Of a DNA stretch of 51,573 nt, positions 33,287-41,515 are shown one piece after another. Below the pieces are notes generated by a model, which was not told the DNA's origin, did no database searches, and was given only the letters and a program-made list of their open reading frames with translations. This stretch comes from Promethearchaeota archaeon. GTDB lineage: Archaea > Asgardarchaeota > Lokiarchaeia > Sigyniarchaeales > SOKP01. Each line of letters starts with the position of its first letter. Within the stretch, counting starts at the first letter, position 1. Made by a program: the position numbers and the translations under genes. Location: positions 1-51,573 of the forward strand of contig SHMW01000022.1 in the NCBI GenBank assembly GCA_008080735.1, read 5' to 3'.

Positions 33287-34474
33287 ATGCTAAACCATCG
33301 TCTAATAGACCCTCCTAAGGAGCCGGAACAATTTGTCGCGTCTGCAGTGAAGTTCTTACGGAAATACGCACAAGATAAGAAAGTTTTTTGCGCTTTATCA
33401 GGGGGAATTGATAGTTCTGCTACATATCTTCTATTAAAAGAAGCGAATATTGATACTCTTCCTGTATTTATTGACCACGGGCTCATGCGGATTATTCGAG
33501 GTGTGGAAGAACGAAAATATATAAAAAAATTATTTCCTGATGTGAAAATAATTGATATTCGAGAGGATTTCCTACCCAAGATTTATGGAGAAGGAGACGC
33601 TGAGAGAAAACGACAATTATTTAAGGACGCTTATTCAGATGTAATTAGTAGAGTAATAAAGGAAGAGAACTGTGACCTATTAGCTGATGGTACGATCTTA
33701 CCCGATATTGAAGAGAGTTTTGGCGTGAAAATACGCGATCTTAAGGAAACTATAAGTTTAGAGGAGGAACAAGCATTAATGGAGCAAAATAAAGAGGGAT
33801 TCGTAAAAAGCCAACATAATCTAAATATTCGATATGAAGTGGATGCCACCCTACAACCGGTAGCGAGCTTGACAAAGGACGAGGTAAGGGAGATATTAAA
33901 ACATTTCGATATGCCTTCAGAGTTAGTATTTCGAAAAGCATTTCCCGGTCCAGCATTAGCAGCCAGAATAATTGGTCCAGTAACCGCAGAGAATCTTGCA
34001 TTTGAAAAAAAAGTGCATGATATTGTTGAAAAATCTGTGGAAAATCATTATGAAAAAAGATATGGGAAATTTATGATAATCAATAAAAACAGGGAACAAG
34101 AACCGTTTCAAGCCTTTGCTGCCATCTCAGAGAACATCTTAGAGACTAAAGTCACCGGTTTAATCGATGGAAAACGGTCTTATGAATATCCGCTACTCGT
34201 TAAAGCGAAATGGGATTTTAATAGATTAGTAGAAACGGCATCAGATCTTAAAAATTATTCCCGCCTTCTTTATGAATTAGGGCGCAATCAAGTAGGTGAA
34301 TTTGATGTAATCATTCGAAGCGTAAATAGTATCGACGCGCGAAATGCCTCCGTAACCGAATTCTCACTGGAGTTTCTGACAGAACTTTCTAAGGAATTAT
34401 TAAAAGATAATAAGACACGATGTGTTTATTATGATATAACCTCAAAACCACCAGCGACAATAGAATATGTGTGA
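33287..34474 (+). CDS. guaAb: GMP synthase ATP-pyrophosphatase subunit-like protein
   Basis: GMP synthase converts XMP to GMP; in archaea the ATP-pyrophosphatase subunit is separate from the glutaminase. The PP-loop is CALSGGIDSSATYLLL (residues about 38-53), followed by FIDHGLMR. LADGTILPDIEES near residue 131 and the AFPGPALAARIIG segment near residue 225 correspond to the XMP-binding parts. The end, YYDITSKPPATIEYV, is the usual C-terminus. At 395 residues it is longer than the roughly 310 usual for this subunit, and several motifs are changed, for example the family's HPFPGPGLA becomes KAFPGPALA. It could be a divergent GuaA or a paralog of other function. No glutaminase subunit gene is in the window. 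Confidence 0.78.
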   Translation: MLNHRLIDPPKEPEQFVASAVKFLRKYAQDKKVFCALSGGIDSSATYLLLKEANIDTLPVFIDHGLMRIIRGVEERKYIKKLFPDVKIIDIREDFLPKIYGEGDAERKRQLFKDAYSDVISRVIKEENCDLLADGTILPDIEESFGVKIRDLKETISLEEEQALMEQNKEGFVKSQHNLNIRYEVDATLQPVASLTKDEVREILKHFDMPSELVFRKAFPGPALAARIIGPVTAENLAFEKKVHDIVEKSVENHYEKRYGKFMIINKNREQEPFQAFAAISENILETKVTGLIDGKRSYEYPLLVKAKWDFNRLVETASDLKNYSRLLYELGRNQVGEFDVIIRSVNSIDARNASVTEFSLEFLTELSKELLKDNKTRCVYYDITSKPPATIEYV

Positions 34475-34516
34475 TATTGAAACAAAAAATAAAGATATAA
34501 TAAATAAAAATTTGAG

Positions 34517-35080
34517 TTACTGAATTTTTGAGCCACAATTCTCGCAAAATTTCGCTTCCGCTCTTAACTGATGACCACAATAAGGACAATAATTTCTTTC
34601 TCCTGAAGCGACTCTTTCTACTTCGGCTGACTCAGATTTAGCCTTTTCTACGGGTTCATATTCCATTTTCTCCCCTAAAATAATCTCTCCGGTTTCTGGG
34701 TTGAATTTATATCGAATCTCTCCGCTTTCTCTTAAATCTAATAATACACGAAGAACATCCGAAGGTTTTATACCTACTTCCAAGGCAATATTCTCCAATT
34801 TATGGGTTCCTTGATAATTACGTTCTGCTATTGCTACCTTAACGGATTTTTTGTATTTGTAATTCGTATAAAGTTGTTCAAATCCCCCTAAAATAATGAA
34901 AAAAGCGGGAATAAATAACCAATACCCCCAACCACTTAATCCGATAAAATCCACATCAATTGCCAAAAATACAAGCGATAAAATCGCGACAAATAGGAAG
35001 ACAAGTCCGCATCCAAATGTCCCAATAGCAGCCTCATATTTCCCTTCTTTATATTCTCTTTTATAAGACGAATCAGTCAT
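34517..35080 (-). CDS. Membrane protein with winged-helix-like domain and zinc ribbon
   Basis: The 187-residue protein begins with two close hydrophobic segments (about residues 21-44 and 52-71). Next is a soluble part that looks like a winged helix (HKLENIALEVGIKPSDVLRVLLDLRESGEIRYKF, near residues 92-125; more than one unit not shown) and then a linker rich in Glu. It ends in a zinc ribbon, CPYCGHQLRAEAKFCENCG. A two-helix anchor with a cytosolic winged helix suggests a membrane-associated regulator or sensor, but the function is unknown. The ATG at 35080 follows GGTGA by four bases, which decides the start over a TTG at 35095. It is convergent with the GMP synthase-like gene. Confidence 0.78.
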   Translation of the reverse strand: MTDSSYKREYKEGKYEAAIGTFGCGLVFLFVAILSLVFLAIDVDFIGLSGWGYWLFIPAFFIILGGFEQLYTNYKYKKSVKVAIAERNYQGTHKLENIALEVGIKPSDVLRVLLDLRESGEIRYKFNPETGEIILGEKMEYEPVEKAKSESAEVERVASGERNYCPYCGHQLRAEAKFCENCGSKIQ

Positions 35081-35084
35081 TTTT

Positions 35085-35089
35085 TCACC
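35085..35089 (-). promoter_or_regulatory. GGTGA ribosome binding site deciding the start of the zinc-ribbon membrane protein
   Basis: GGTGA lies four bases before the ATG at 35080, the normal spacing. A TTG at 35095 is in frame but upstream of the site. Confidence 0.6.
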
Positions 35090-35278
35090 AACCAATTAAT
35101 ATTTAGTGTTTAGTATTAATAATCGAGATTTCTATTTAAGATATTCATAATCCAATTTTTAATAAAAATTTCATCTTTATAGAATAGACATTTCACTTTC
35201 AAACTATTTCGCATAATTATACAGTCTAAAGGATGATATCTGAATATATTTGGATTTTTCACGAATTTTTGTTGGGAA

Positions 35279-35299
35279 GTAAGTTTAAATATTTCTTAC
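35279..35299 (+). promoter_or_regulatory. TATA box flanked by an inverted repeat
   Basis: TTTAAATATTT (35284-35294) is flanked by GTAAG and CTTAC, a 5-bp inverted repeat. It lies about 52 to 72 bases before the ATG at 35351. A repressor bound here would block TBP, so it is a candidate controlled promoter for the two membrane protein genes downstream. Confidence 0.4.
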
Positions 35300-35350
35300 G
35301 ACCGATATATGATAAGAAAAATATCTTAGATCTTAAATGGGAAAATTACG

Positions 35351-35872
35351 ATGAGCAAGCGAAAATGGTGGCACCTCACATTTAGTGAAAAATCCAGGAA
35401 ATCGAGAAAAATCCTTGCGATCTTTCTACTTATATTAGTAGTCTTGGGCTATCTAGCGTTTTTTGCGTTGAATGCTTATATCATTGCTTCTACTTTGTTT
35501 ATTAGGATGAGTCCTCAGGGATTTACAACCGAAAATCCAGAGCCAGATGTGATGATACTCAATGGAACCTTCCTACTAGATAATTCACATTGGAATTCTA
35601 TAGATATAGCAGATTTCGATTTGGATTACACCTTATATGCTAATAATACTCTAATAATTCAACAAGAAAGAGATCCGATTACTATCCCTCGTCAAAAAAA
35701 AACCAATATTTCAATCGATCTTAGCTTTAATGCCTCAGAAATGACTCCAGAACAATTTAATGCGATAAATAGTAGCTCATATTTGATATTTGATGTAAGC
35801 GTCTCATTCAAATACTTTCTGTTTGGTTTCTTTGTCAATGTAAAATTAAACACCAGCTTATTGGGGGGATAA
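35351..35872 (+). CDS. Membrane-anchored LEA14/WHy-like extracellular protein
   Basis: The 173-residue protein has a basic N-terminus (MSKRKWWH...KSRKSRK) followed by one membrane helix (ILAIFLLILVVLGYLAFFAL, about residues 24-43) and an outside domain made of beta-strands. The strand pattern (ILNGTFLLDNSHWNSIDIAD, FDLDYTLYANNTLII, TNISIDLSFNASE) resembles the LEA14/WHy fold, a water-stress-related beta-sandwich; this is a pattern match only. The domain contains about six N-x-S/T sequons, consistent with a glycosylated surface protein. The next gene starts one base after its stop codon, so they form an operon. Confidence 0.6.
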   Translation: MSKRKWWHLTFSEKSRKSRKILAIFLLILVVLGYLAFFALNAYIIASTLFIRMSPQGFTTENPEPDVMILNGTFLLDNSHWNSIDIADFDLDYTLYANNTLIIQQERDPITIPRQKKTNISIDLSFNASEMTPEQFNAINSSSYLIFDVSVSFKYFLFGFFVNVKLNTSLLGG

Positions 35873-35873
35873 T

Positions 35874-36335
35874 ATGTCGGAGTTTATCAATTACAAGACC
35901 TTTTTCCGCAATTTAATAATTGCAGGAGTTTTAGGACTACTAATTCCCTATTTAGTGTTAACATACGCGATCCCCTCAAACGCGGTGTTTGATTATCCAC
36001 TGATTATGACTAACGGATTCATTTGGCTAGCAGGATATGGTGCGCTAGGGCTTTTTGCGAAAAATACATTTTATCGTTTCTTAATCGGGATGGGATATGT
36101 GGCACTTATGGCTTATTTTTATACAATCGGGAGTAATTTCTTTACAATTTTCATCCCTCACGCTGGATTTGGATATATGTATGCCAGTGGCACGATATTT
36201 GGTATCCCAATTGCAGTTGGATACAATTATGCCTGGGTTGCGGTGGTACTCCTTATTCTAACGGGTTTAAACGTTTTAAGAAAATTCATTAAACCCGTAG
36301 ATGAGACGACCGAAAGGGTGGAGAAAAAAAATTGA
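35874..36335 (+). CDS. Four-helix integral membrane protein, unknown
   Basis: The 153-residue protein has about four hydrophobic segments (residues about 11-32, 44-62, 66-90 and 112-137), with a basic and acidic tail (RKFIKPVDETTERVEKKN) that should face the cytoplasm. I recognise no family. It starts one base after the stop of the LEA-like protein gene (TAATATG), so translation is probably coupled. The two may act together at the membrane. A T-rich run follows the stop at about 36349-36361. Confidence 0.72.
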   Translation: MSEFINYKTFFRNLIIAGVLGLLIPYLVLTYAIPSNAVFDYPLIMTNGFIWLAGYGALGLFAKNTFYRFLIGMGYVALMAYFYTIGSNFFTIFIPHAGFGYMYASGTIFGIPIAVGYNYAWVAVVLLILTGLNVLRKFIKPVDETTERVEKKN

Positions 36336-36451
36336 AAATCTAACTAATTATTTTTTTCTTTAGCATATATTCCTTTAGAATTATTAGATTAAATCTTTGA
36401 AATAAATGAATAAATTTTTCGTCGATTTATAAAGAAAAACGAAATCTCATA

Positions 36452-38791
36452 ATGAGAATTTTAAAGCTCCTTTTAAAAACTTATTATCGTCAAATTATAG
36501 AAATAAAGATGAAAGGTATATATACTTTAAAATATCGTAATAAGATTATGATTAAATGGTTAAATGCGATTTTTTATTTTATAAATGCTGAAAATTTCAC
36601 CTCGTTCATTCAAATCGCTACAATTAATCTCCTTATAGTCGTGATAAGTCGTTCACTATACGCTATATCGTATTATTATCGATATCCAGAGCTTTTTGAA
36701 GGGAAAGGAAGACCATTTAAGGTCTATTTTTTAAATAATTATCTGTTATATTTCATCTTGAAGGAAATAACTCTCATTTTAATCGGGATTCTCTATTATC
36801 CAATAAGCGTGGGAATTGGAGTCTATTCGTTCATTTTAATGGGAGATAATATAAAAAATATTGGAGAAAAAAAGGAGAATCATATAATTAAAAATACAGG
36901 CGACTCGATACGTATAATAATACCCCTGATTGGAATAATTTATTTTATCATTACACAAGATTATCTTTTAGTGGGTTTCGTAGCTCTGAGTCTCCTCATA
37001 TATATGATTTCGGGATTTAATAGGATGGAAAGGACTCTTTCGGATTTAAAAGAGAAAATTTTAAATAGTAGATTTAATCGAAGCAGAGTCGGGAAGATTG
37101 GGCATGTCAGTCTCTTTATTCTCACGATCGGCTTTTCGCTTTTTAGTATTAGTGCAGTGGGAATTTATAGCCCACCGAAAAGACAGACTTATTATATACA
37201 GATGAGCGACGGTGTAAAGCTTGCAACCGATGTATATTATAGTCCTGGATCGTTCGGAACAGCTAAACCCGTAATTCTTGTTAGAACGCCTTATGGAAAA
37301 ACTGGCTGGGCATATGATCTTTATTCCTTGTTTTATTTTATTCAAGATTACCACTTAGTAATTCAAGATCTACGGGGCACATTCGATTCGGGGGGAGGTC
37401 AAGATTTTCTCCTTTTCACTCAATCTTATAAGGACGGAGTTGAGACGGTAGAGTGGATAATGGAACAATCGTGGTGTAATGGAAAGATTGCGAGTGTGGG
37501 CGTTTCTGCCCTTTGTATCAACGAATATTTCTATGCGGGAATGAATCCCAATGGCTTAGAAGCCCAATCATTATGGTTTGGCACTCCAGAACTCTTTGAT
37601 CACGCGATTTATCAAGGATCCTATCATAAATCATCTGTAGAAACTTGGATTGAAAGTACCGCGCCAGAGAATTACGACCATCAAATTGGGATGATTTTTG
37701 AATATTTTCCTAAGAATGAAACTTTGTATAATTCAACCTCTCTTAAGATTAATTCCGGACCTACATATTCAAACATATCTGTACGCGCTCTACACGTTGG
37801 CGGTTGGTATGACCATTTCCTCCAAGGGACGATTGATGGCTATGTTGGATATGATGATTATGGTACTTCGAGAGCGAGAAATCATCAGAAATTAATAATG
37901 GGGCCATGGACGCATGGATCTATATATGGTGGAAAACAGGGTCAACTGACCTATCCAGACAATTCAAATGGATTCAATATGATATTCGAATGGGAGCAAG
38001 AAATATTTGATGAGTCTTTAAGAGGGATTGCTGCGAATTGGGATGGAGCTCGAGTTGCGTATTATTTAATGGGTGATATTGAAAGTTCTGGAAAATGGAA
38101 TTATTGGCGCTATGCCTATGATTGGCCACTTGATTATGTAAATACAACATGGTATTTTCATGAAAATAGGGTTTTAAACACAACTCTTCCAACAACAGGC
38201 TACAATTACTCATACATTTTTGATCCACGGGATCCAGTAGAAACTTTGGGAGGCCAAAATCAACCTTTTGATTTAAACGGACCATATGACCAAAGACCAA
38301 TAGAAAATAGATCCGATGTTTTGCTATTTGAAAGCGACGTCCTAACAGAACCATATGAAACCGTGGGAAGGATATGGGGGCATCTATGGGTGAGTTCCAA
38401 TTGCACTGACACAGATTTTACTGTGAAACTTACTGATGTATATCCCGACGGTCGCTCTATGTTAATTACTGACGGATCACTTACCGTTCGGAGTAGAAAT
38501 GGATATACTATAGAAGATTTTATGAGTGGTAACCAAATTGATGTGTATGAACTCTTGGTGGATTGTTGGAGTACGGCATATACATTTGCTCCGGGACATA
38601 AGATACGAGTTGCGATATCAAGCTCTAATTATCCACGGTTTGCCATCAACCCAAATACAAACGCCTCCCTGGCAGAGAGTTATTTGAATTATAATATTGC
38701 AAATAATACCTTATGTACAGGACCACTATATAACTCTTCAATTATTTTACCAGAATTGAGAAATATGAGCGCTACCCACACATATTACTAA
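36452..38791 (+). CDS. S15/CocE-type hydrolase fused to an N-terminal multi-pass membrane domain
   Basis: Residues 1 to about 240 hold around six hydrophobic segments (near residues 50-70, 92-128, 150-190 and 218-238). Residues about 245-779 are a CocE/NonD-type X-Pro dipeptidyl-peptidase or acylase: YYIQMSDGVKLATDVYYSPG, VILVRTPYGKTGW, and IQDLRGTFDSGG are family features. The likely triad is Ser352 in ASVGVSALCINEY, Asp454 in GGWYDHFLQG and His488 in GPWTHGSIYGG. The C-terminal part is the jellyroll domain. The last membrane helix ends before the catalytic domain, placing it outside the cell. It has many N-x-S/T sequons. Fusion of a large membrane domain to this hydrolase is unusual. It cleaves a peptide or ester substrate outside the cell. 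Confidence 0.85.
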   Translation: MRILKLLLKTYYRQIIEIKMKGIYTLKYRNKIMIKWLNAIFYFINAENFTSFIQIATINLLIVVISRSLYAISYYYRYPELFEGKGRPFKVYFLNNYLLYFILKEITLILIGILYYPISVGIGVYSFILMGDNIKNIGEKKENHIIKNTGDSIRIIIPLIGIIYFIITQDYLLVGFVALSLLIYMISGFNRMERTLSDLKEKILNSRFNRSRVGKIGHVSLFILTIGFSLFSISAVGIYSPPKRQTYYIQMSDGVKLATDVYYSPGSFGTAKPVILVRTPYGKTGWAYDLYSLFYFIQDYHLVIQDLRGTFDSGGGQDFLLFTQSYKDGVETVEWIMEQSWCNGKIASVGVSALCINEYFYAGMNPNGLEAQSLWFGTPELFDHAIYQGSYHKSSVETWIESTAPENYDHQIGMIFEYFPKNETLYNSTSLKINSGPTYSNISVRALHVGGWYDHFLQGTIDGYVGYDDYGTSRARNHQKLIMGPWTHGSIYGGKQGQLTYPDNSNGFNMIFEWEQEIFDESLRGIAANWDGARVAYYLMGDIESSGKWNYWRYAYDWPLDYVNTTWYFHENRVLNTTLPTTGYNYSYIFDPRDPVETLGGQNQPFDLNGPYDQRPIENRSDVLLFESDVLTEPYETVGRIWGHLWVSSNCTDTDFTVKLTDVYPDGRSMLITDGSLTVRSRNGYTIEDFMSGNQIDVYELLVDCWSTAYTFAPGHKIRVAISSSNYPRFAINPNTNASLAESYLNYNIANNTLCTGPLYNSSIILPELRNMSATHTYY

Positions 38792-38798
38792 AACTATT

Positions 38799-38822
38799 TC
38801 CCTTTTTTTTAATATTTTTTCT
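38799..38822. terminator. T-rich tract between convergent genes
   Basis: CCCTTTTTTTTAATATTTTTT lies in the 44-base gap after the S15 hydrolase stop codon, and serves as a likely terminator for the plus-strand transcript. The convergent gene ends at 38836. Confidence 0.4.
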
Positions 38823-38835
38823 CAGAATTGTAATT

Positions 38836-39246
38836 TTAAGGATTAGGATGTCCTAAGCGTGTCTTCAGTTCTTTAGAAATCCCCCGTAAATTTCTGATGT
38901 CAATTGCAATAAAATCAAGAATGTCTTTCGGAGCTCGGTTTAAGTCAAAAATGATCATCGCCCATTGTTCAATCATCAAAGGAGTGAGTTCATTATCTTT
39001 AAGGACTTGCCGCACTGCCTCGATTTTTTGCGTATAGGGTAGATTTGCCTCTAGCATAGTTCCAACCGTCCACATATTAATAATTGCTTCGAGCTTTTCA
39101 TTAGAACCGACAATCTTAAACGCCTCTCTAAACATTAGTCGCTTATCCTCGATATTTAAGTCTTTTTTAATGAGCGACTCTCCAAATTGCATGGCTGAAC
39201 CTATTGTTGGGTTTTTCTTGAATTCGTCTAATTCCTGAATATCCAT
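38836..39246 (-). CDS. Hypothetical helical protein
   Basis: I do not recognise this 136-residue protein. It looks all-helical and soluble, perhaps with helical repeats of about 30 residues (KLEAIINMWTVGTMLEANLP, TQKIEAVRQVLKDNELTPLM, IEQWAMIIFDLNRAPKDILD). It has no metal motif or membrane segment. It ends within 45 bases of the end of the S15 hydrolase gene on the other strand and is divergent from the PH-HTH regulator gene at 39454, so its promoter lies in the same gap as that palindrome. Confidence 0.65.
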   Translation of the reverse strand: MDIQELDEFKKNPTIGSAMQFGESLIKKDLNIEDKRLMFREAFKIVGSNEKLEAIINMWTVGTMLEANLPYTQKIEAVRQVLKDNELTPLMIEQWAMIIFDLNRAPKDILDFIAIDIRNLRGISKELKTRLGHPNP

Positions 39247-39391
39247 ATTAGATAGATAGGATTTGAATGATTCTTATTTATTTGTTTTTTTAGGAACGAA
39301 ATGTAAAAAGCATTATACATCAAAATCTATTTCCTGAGCAATCCTATTCAAAAAAATTTTCAATAAGACATGATTTCAAAAAAATCAAAAG

Positions 39392-39400
39392 TTTTAAATA
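39392..39400 (+). promoter_or_regulatory. TATA box of the PH-HTH regulator gene
   Basis: TTTTAAATA lies 54 to 62 bases before the ATG at 39454. Transcription would start about 25 bases downstream, near 39422, within the palindrome at 39415-39428. Confidence 0.5.
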
Positions 39401-39414
39401 TTAGGATGATTAAT

Positions 39415-39428
39415 TATTACATGTAATA
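39415..39428. promoter_or_regulatory. Perfect 14-bp palindrome at the predicted transcription start of the PH-HTH gene
   Basis: TATTACATGTAATA is a perfect palindrome, 26 bases upstream of the start codon and about 15 to 36 bases after the TATA box. XRE-type regulators bind such short palindromes as dimers, so it is a candidate autoregulatory operator. The gap is also the upstream region of the divergent gene at 38836-39246. Confidence 0.5.
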
Positions 39429-39453
39429 CAAACTTTACATAGATTGAAGAACC

Positions 39454-40272
39454 ATGAATGAACAAAAAAGTGATTTTGAAGGAAGAATAGATAAGAAATA
39501 CAAACCCAAAGTGCTTTTAAAAACCAATGTTGTAATGCTGGCAATCATAGGGTCTATATTACCGTTTTATCTGGTTTTTATATTTATTGAAAGTCAATTA
39601 ATGATGTTATGGATACTCTTAATTATTATCACAATCATAATTCCTTATGCAGTTGTGAAAATTGTAGCTAATTGGTATCTTAACCGCTATGTCGATTATT
39701 TCTCATATAGATTCGAAAAGGATAAGATTATCATTAACCATGGTGTTCTTACCAAAACGAGGGCAACAATACCTTACAGCCGCATTCAAAATATTAACAT
39801 TGTGAACGGAGTTTTCGATCGATTATACGATATTTATACCGTAAAAGTCCAAACCGCGGGGAGTAGCGCTCCAGCTCAAGGACAAGGAGGGGCTGGTAGA
39901 CCAGAAGGATATATTCCTGGACTTAGAAATCCGGAAATTGTTGAAAAAAAGATCAATGAGATGATAACCGAGTATGCTGGCATTCCTAGTGGGCTTGAAG
40001 ATAAGGTGTTTAAACCTGAGGAATTGGCTTTTGATAACTTCATCAGCTATGTCTTATCTAAAATGCGTCAAGGAGATCGTTTAAAGACCTCAATATCGGA
40101 GTTAAGAGAGGATCAAGGATTATCCCAAGCACAATTAGCAGAAAAGGTCGGTGTACCTTCTCAAACCATCGAATATCTTGAAGAAGGTAGGTATAGCCCA
40201 AGTTTATTGCTCGCGTATAATATCGCAGAAGCACTCAATTGTAAAATCGAAGAACTTTTTAAAGTATCATAA
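39454..40272 (+). CDS. Membrane-anchored bacterial PH domain fused to an XRE-type HTH
   Basis: The 272-residue protein begins with two hydrophobic helices (about residues 25-46 and 48-72). Residues about 75-135 resemble the bPH2/YdbS membrane-associated PH domain: YFSYRFEKDKIIINHGVLTKTRATIPYSRIQNINIVNG, read in parts, with the typical 'R.TIPYSRIQNI' core. A linker with GYIPGLRNPEIVEKK follows. The C-terminal 65 residues are an XRE helix-turn-helix (SISELREDQGLSQAQLAEKV then GVPSQTIEYLEEGRYSPSL). The N-terminal helices would tether a DNA-binding domain to the membrane. A second XRE protein gene lies 71 bases downstream on the same strand, so the two may form one regulatory unit. Confidence 0.82.
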   Translation: MNEQKSDFEGRIDKKYKPKVLLKTNVVMLAIIGSILPFYLVFIFIESQLMMLWILLIIITIIIPYAVVKIVANWYLNRYVDYFSYRFEKDKIIINHGVLTKTRATIPYSRIQNINIVNGVFDRLYDIYTVKVQTAGSSAPAQGQGGAGRPEGYIPGLRNPEIVEKKINEMITEYAGIPSGLEDKVFKPEELAFDNFISYVLSKMRQGDRLKTSISELREDQGLSQAQLAEKVGVPSQTIEYLEEGRYSPSLLLAYNIAEALNCKIEELFKVS

Positions 40273-40284
40273 CTAATTCAATTT

Positions 40285-40300
40285 TATTTTTTTTATGTTT
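40285..40300 (+). terminator. T-rich tract between the two XRE genes
   Basis: TTTTATTTTTTTTATG-like T runs follow the PH-HTH stop codon by about ten bases. They could end that transcript before the second XRE gene, in which case the two would be transcribed separately. Confidence 0.35.
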
Positions 40301-40343
40301 GGTTTTATTTATAAAAATACTAAATTTATAGATATATGTTATA

Positions 40344-40769
40344 ATGGGTGGGATAGGCATCAAGTTTAAGAAAATCATTAAGTCCAGAGTAAGAGAAAAG
40401 CGAGAAGAAATGGATTTAACACAACAAGAATTAGGAGATTTGGTAGGGGTGTCCCGGCAAACAATATACTATATTGAAAAAGGAGATTATAACCCATCCC
40501 TCATATTAGCATTTAAAATCTCAGATGTATTGAAAACACCCGTGAACAGCTTATTCTATCGTGAACCGATAATTAAAGATAAAGTGGAATCTTTATCTAT
40601 AAAGGAAATGAAGGAAATTGCTGAAGATTTAAAGATGAACCAAGAAAGGATAGTCTCCCTAAGCGAAATAGATGAGGGAGAGCTTCTAAAAGAATTTGAA
40701 AAGAATGAGTTGGGAAATATCGCCCAAAAATTAGGATATTCATTTGATGATCTATTCCAAGAGGATTAA
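40344..40769 (+). CDS. XRE-family HTH transcriptional regulator
   Basis: The 141-residue protein carries an XRE/Cro helix-turn-helix in its first half (SRVREKREEMDLTQQELGDL, then VGVSRQTIYYIEKGDYNPSLILAF; residues about 13-66). The second half (about residues 75-141) is charged and helical, with no known fold. Its HTH is similar in layout to that of the PH-HTH protein just upstream, including the shared 'YxPSLxLAxxI' ending, which suggests the two domains have a common origin. It may bind the same or a related operator. It is convergent with the nucleotidyltransferase gene at 40772. Confidence 0.88.
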   Translation: MGGIGIKFKKIIKSRVREKREEMDLTQQELGDLVGVSRQTIYYIEKGDYNPSLILAFKISDVLKTPVNSLFYREPIIKDKVESLSIKEMKEIAEDLKMNQERIVSLSEIDEGELLKEFEKNELGNIAQKLGYSFDDLFQED

Positions 40770-40771
40770 AT

Positions 40772-41515
40772 TCATCTGCTTAACTTTTTAAGCCAATTAT
40801 CATTAGTTTTGAGTTGTTCATATACTCCTATATCCCCTAAATCCGCCCTGAATTCCTCTTTCTTCATCTTGATTATTCGCACCTTCCACTCGAGATTTTC
40901 GATTCCATAGCAAATAGCATCTGGAATTTCGAGTTCGCCTCGCTCCGAGGGTTCTATTTCTCTTAATATGTCAAATATTTCTGTGGATAAAATAAAGATG
41001 CCACAATTATTCAAATCCGTCCCTTTTAGATCTGAAGGCGGTTTTTCAACCATTTTTGTACAATATTTACCCTTACAGAATATAGCGCACCCTTTTTGAA
41101 GGTCTTTTAAATGATTAGTGACTAATATAAAGTCTTCTTTATCACTTTGATAAGTGGAATAGACATCTTTATATGTGTTATAAGGGACCAAAATATCTCC
41201 CCATGTTAGGAAAAAATGATGCTTATATATCAGCTCTTCACATAAGAGGGCAGCTCCACCCGTTCCATTCAATTTATTTTGCTCTACATACTCAATGGAT
41301 ATGTCCCATTGAGCACCATCTTCAAAATATTCAATTATCTGTTGCTTTTGATAACCCACCACAAGTATGATATTTCTGAACCCCGCAAATTTCAATCCTT
41401 CTATGATATATTCCAAGATTGGCTTTCCATGAATTGGTAACATCGCTTTCTGGTTTGTATATGTATATGGTTGCATTCTGGTACCATAACCCGCACAAAG
41501 CACGATTGCTTTCAA
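40772..41515 (-). CDS. Sugar-phosphate nucleotidyltransferase
   Basis: The 247-residue protein is a short nucleotidyltransferase. It has the signature LCAGYGTRMQPYTYTNQKAM (residues 6-25) and then FFLTWGDILVPY near residue 104 with the metal-binding Asp. MVEKPPSDLKG near residue 155 is the second signature. There is no C-terminal beta-helix. It starts at a TTG that overlaps the kinase stop codon (TTGA). Together with the GHMP kinase just upstream, it should turn a sugar into a sugar 1-phosphate and then an NDP-sugar, as in galactose, fucose, arabinose or heptose salvage. The sugar cannot be named from sequence. Confidence 0.85.
   Translation of the reverse strand: MKAIVLCAGYGTRMQPYTYTNQKAMLPIHGKPILEYIIEGLKFAGFRNIILVVGYQKQQIIEYFEDGAQWDISIEYVEQNKLNGTGGAALLCEELIYKHHFFLTWGDILVPYNTYKDVYSTYQSDKEDFILVTNHLKDLQKGCAIFCKGKYCTKMVEKPPSDLKGTDLNNCGIFILSTEIFDILREIEPSERGELEIPDAICYGIENLEWKVRIIKMKKEEFRADLGDIGVYEQLKTNDNWLKKLSR

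Noticed and set aside
35351..36335. Reading the two adjacent genes as a transporter with its binding protein
   Set aside because: There is no ATPase, lipobox or solute-binding fold; only a beta-rich surface domain and a four-helix membrane protein can be supported.
37061..38354. Minus-strand frames opposite the S15 hydrolase
   Set aside because: The plus-strand gene has an intact triad and continuous domain structure; the others are without domains.
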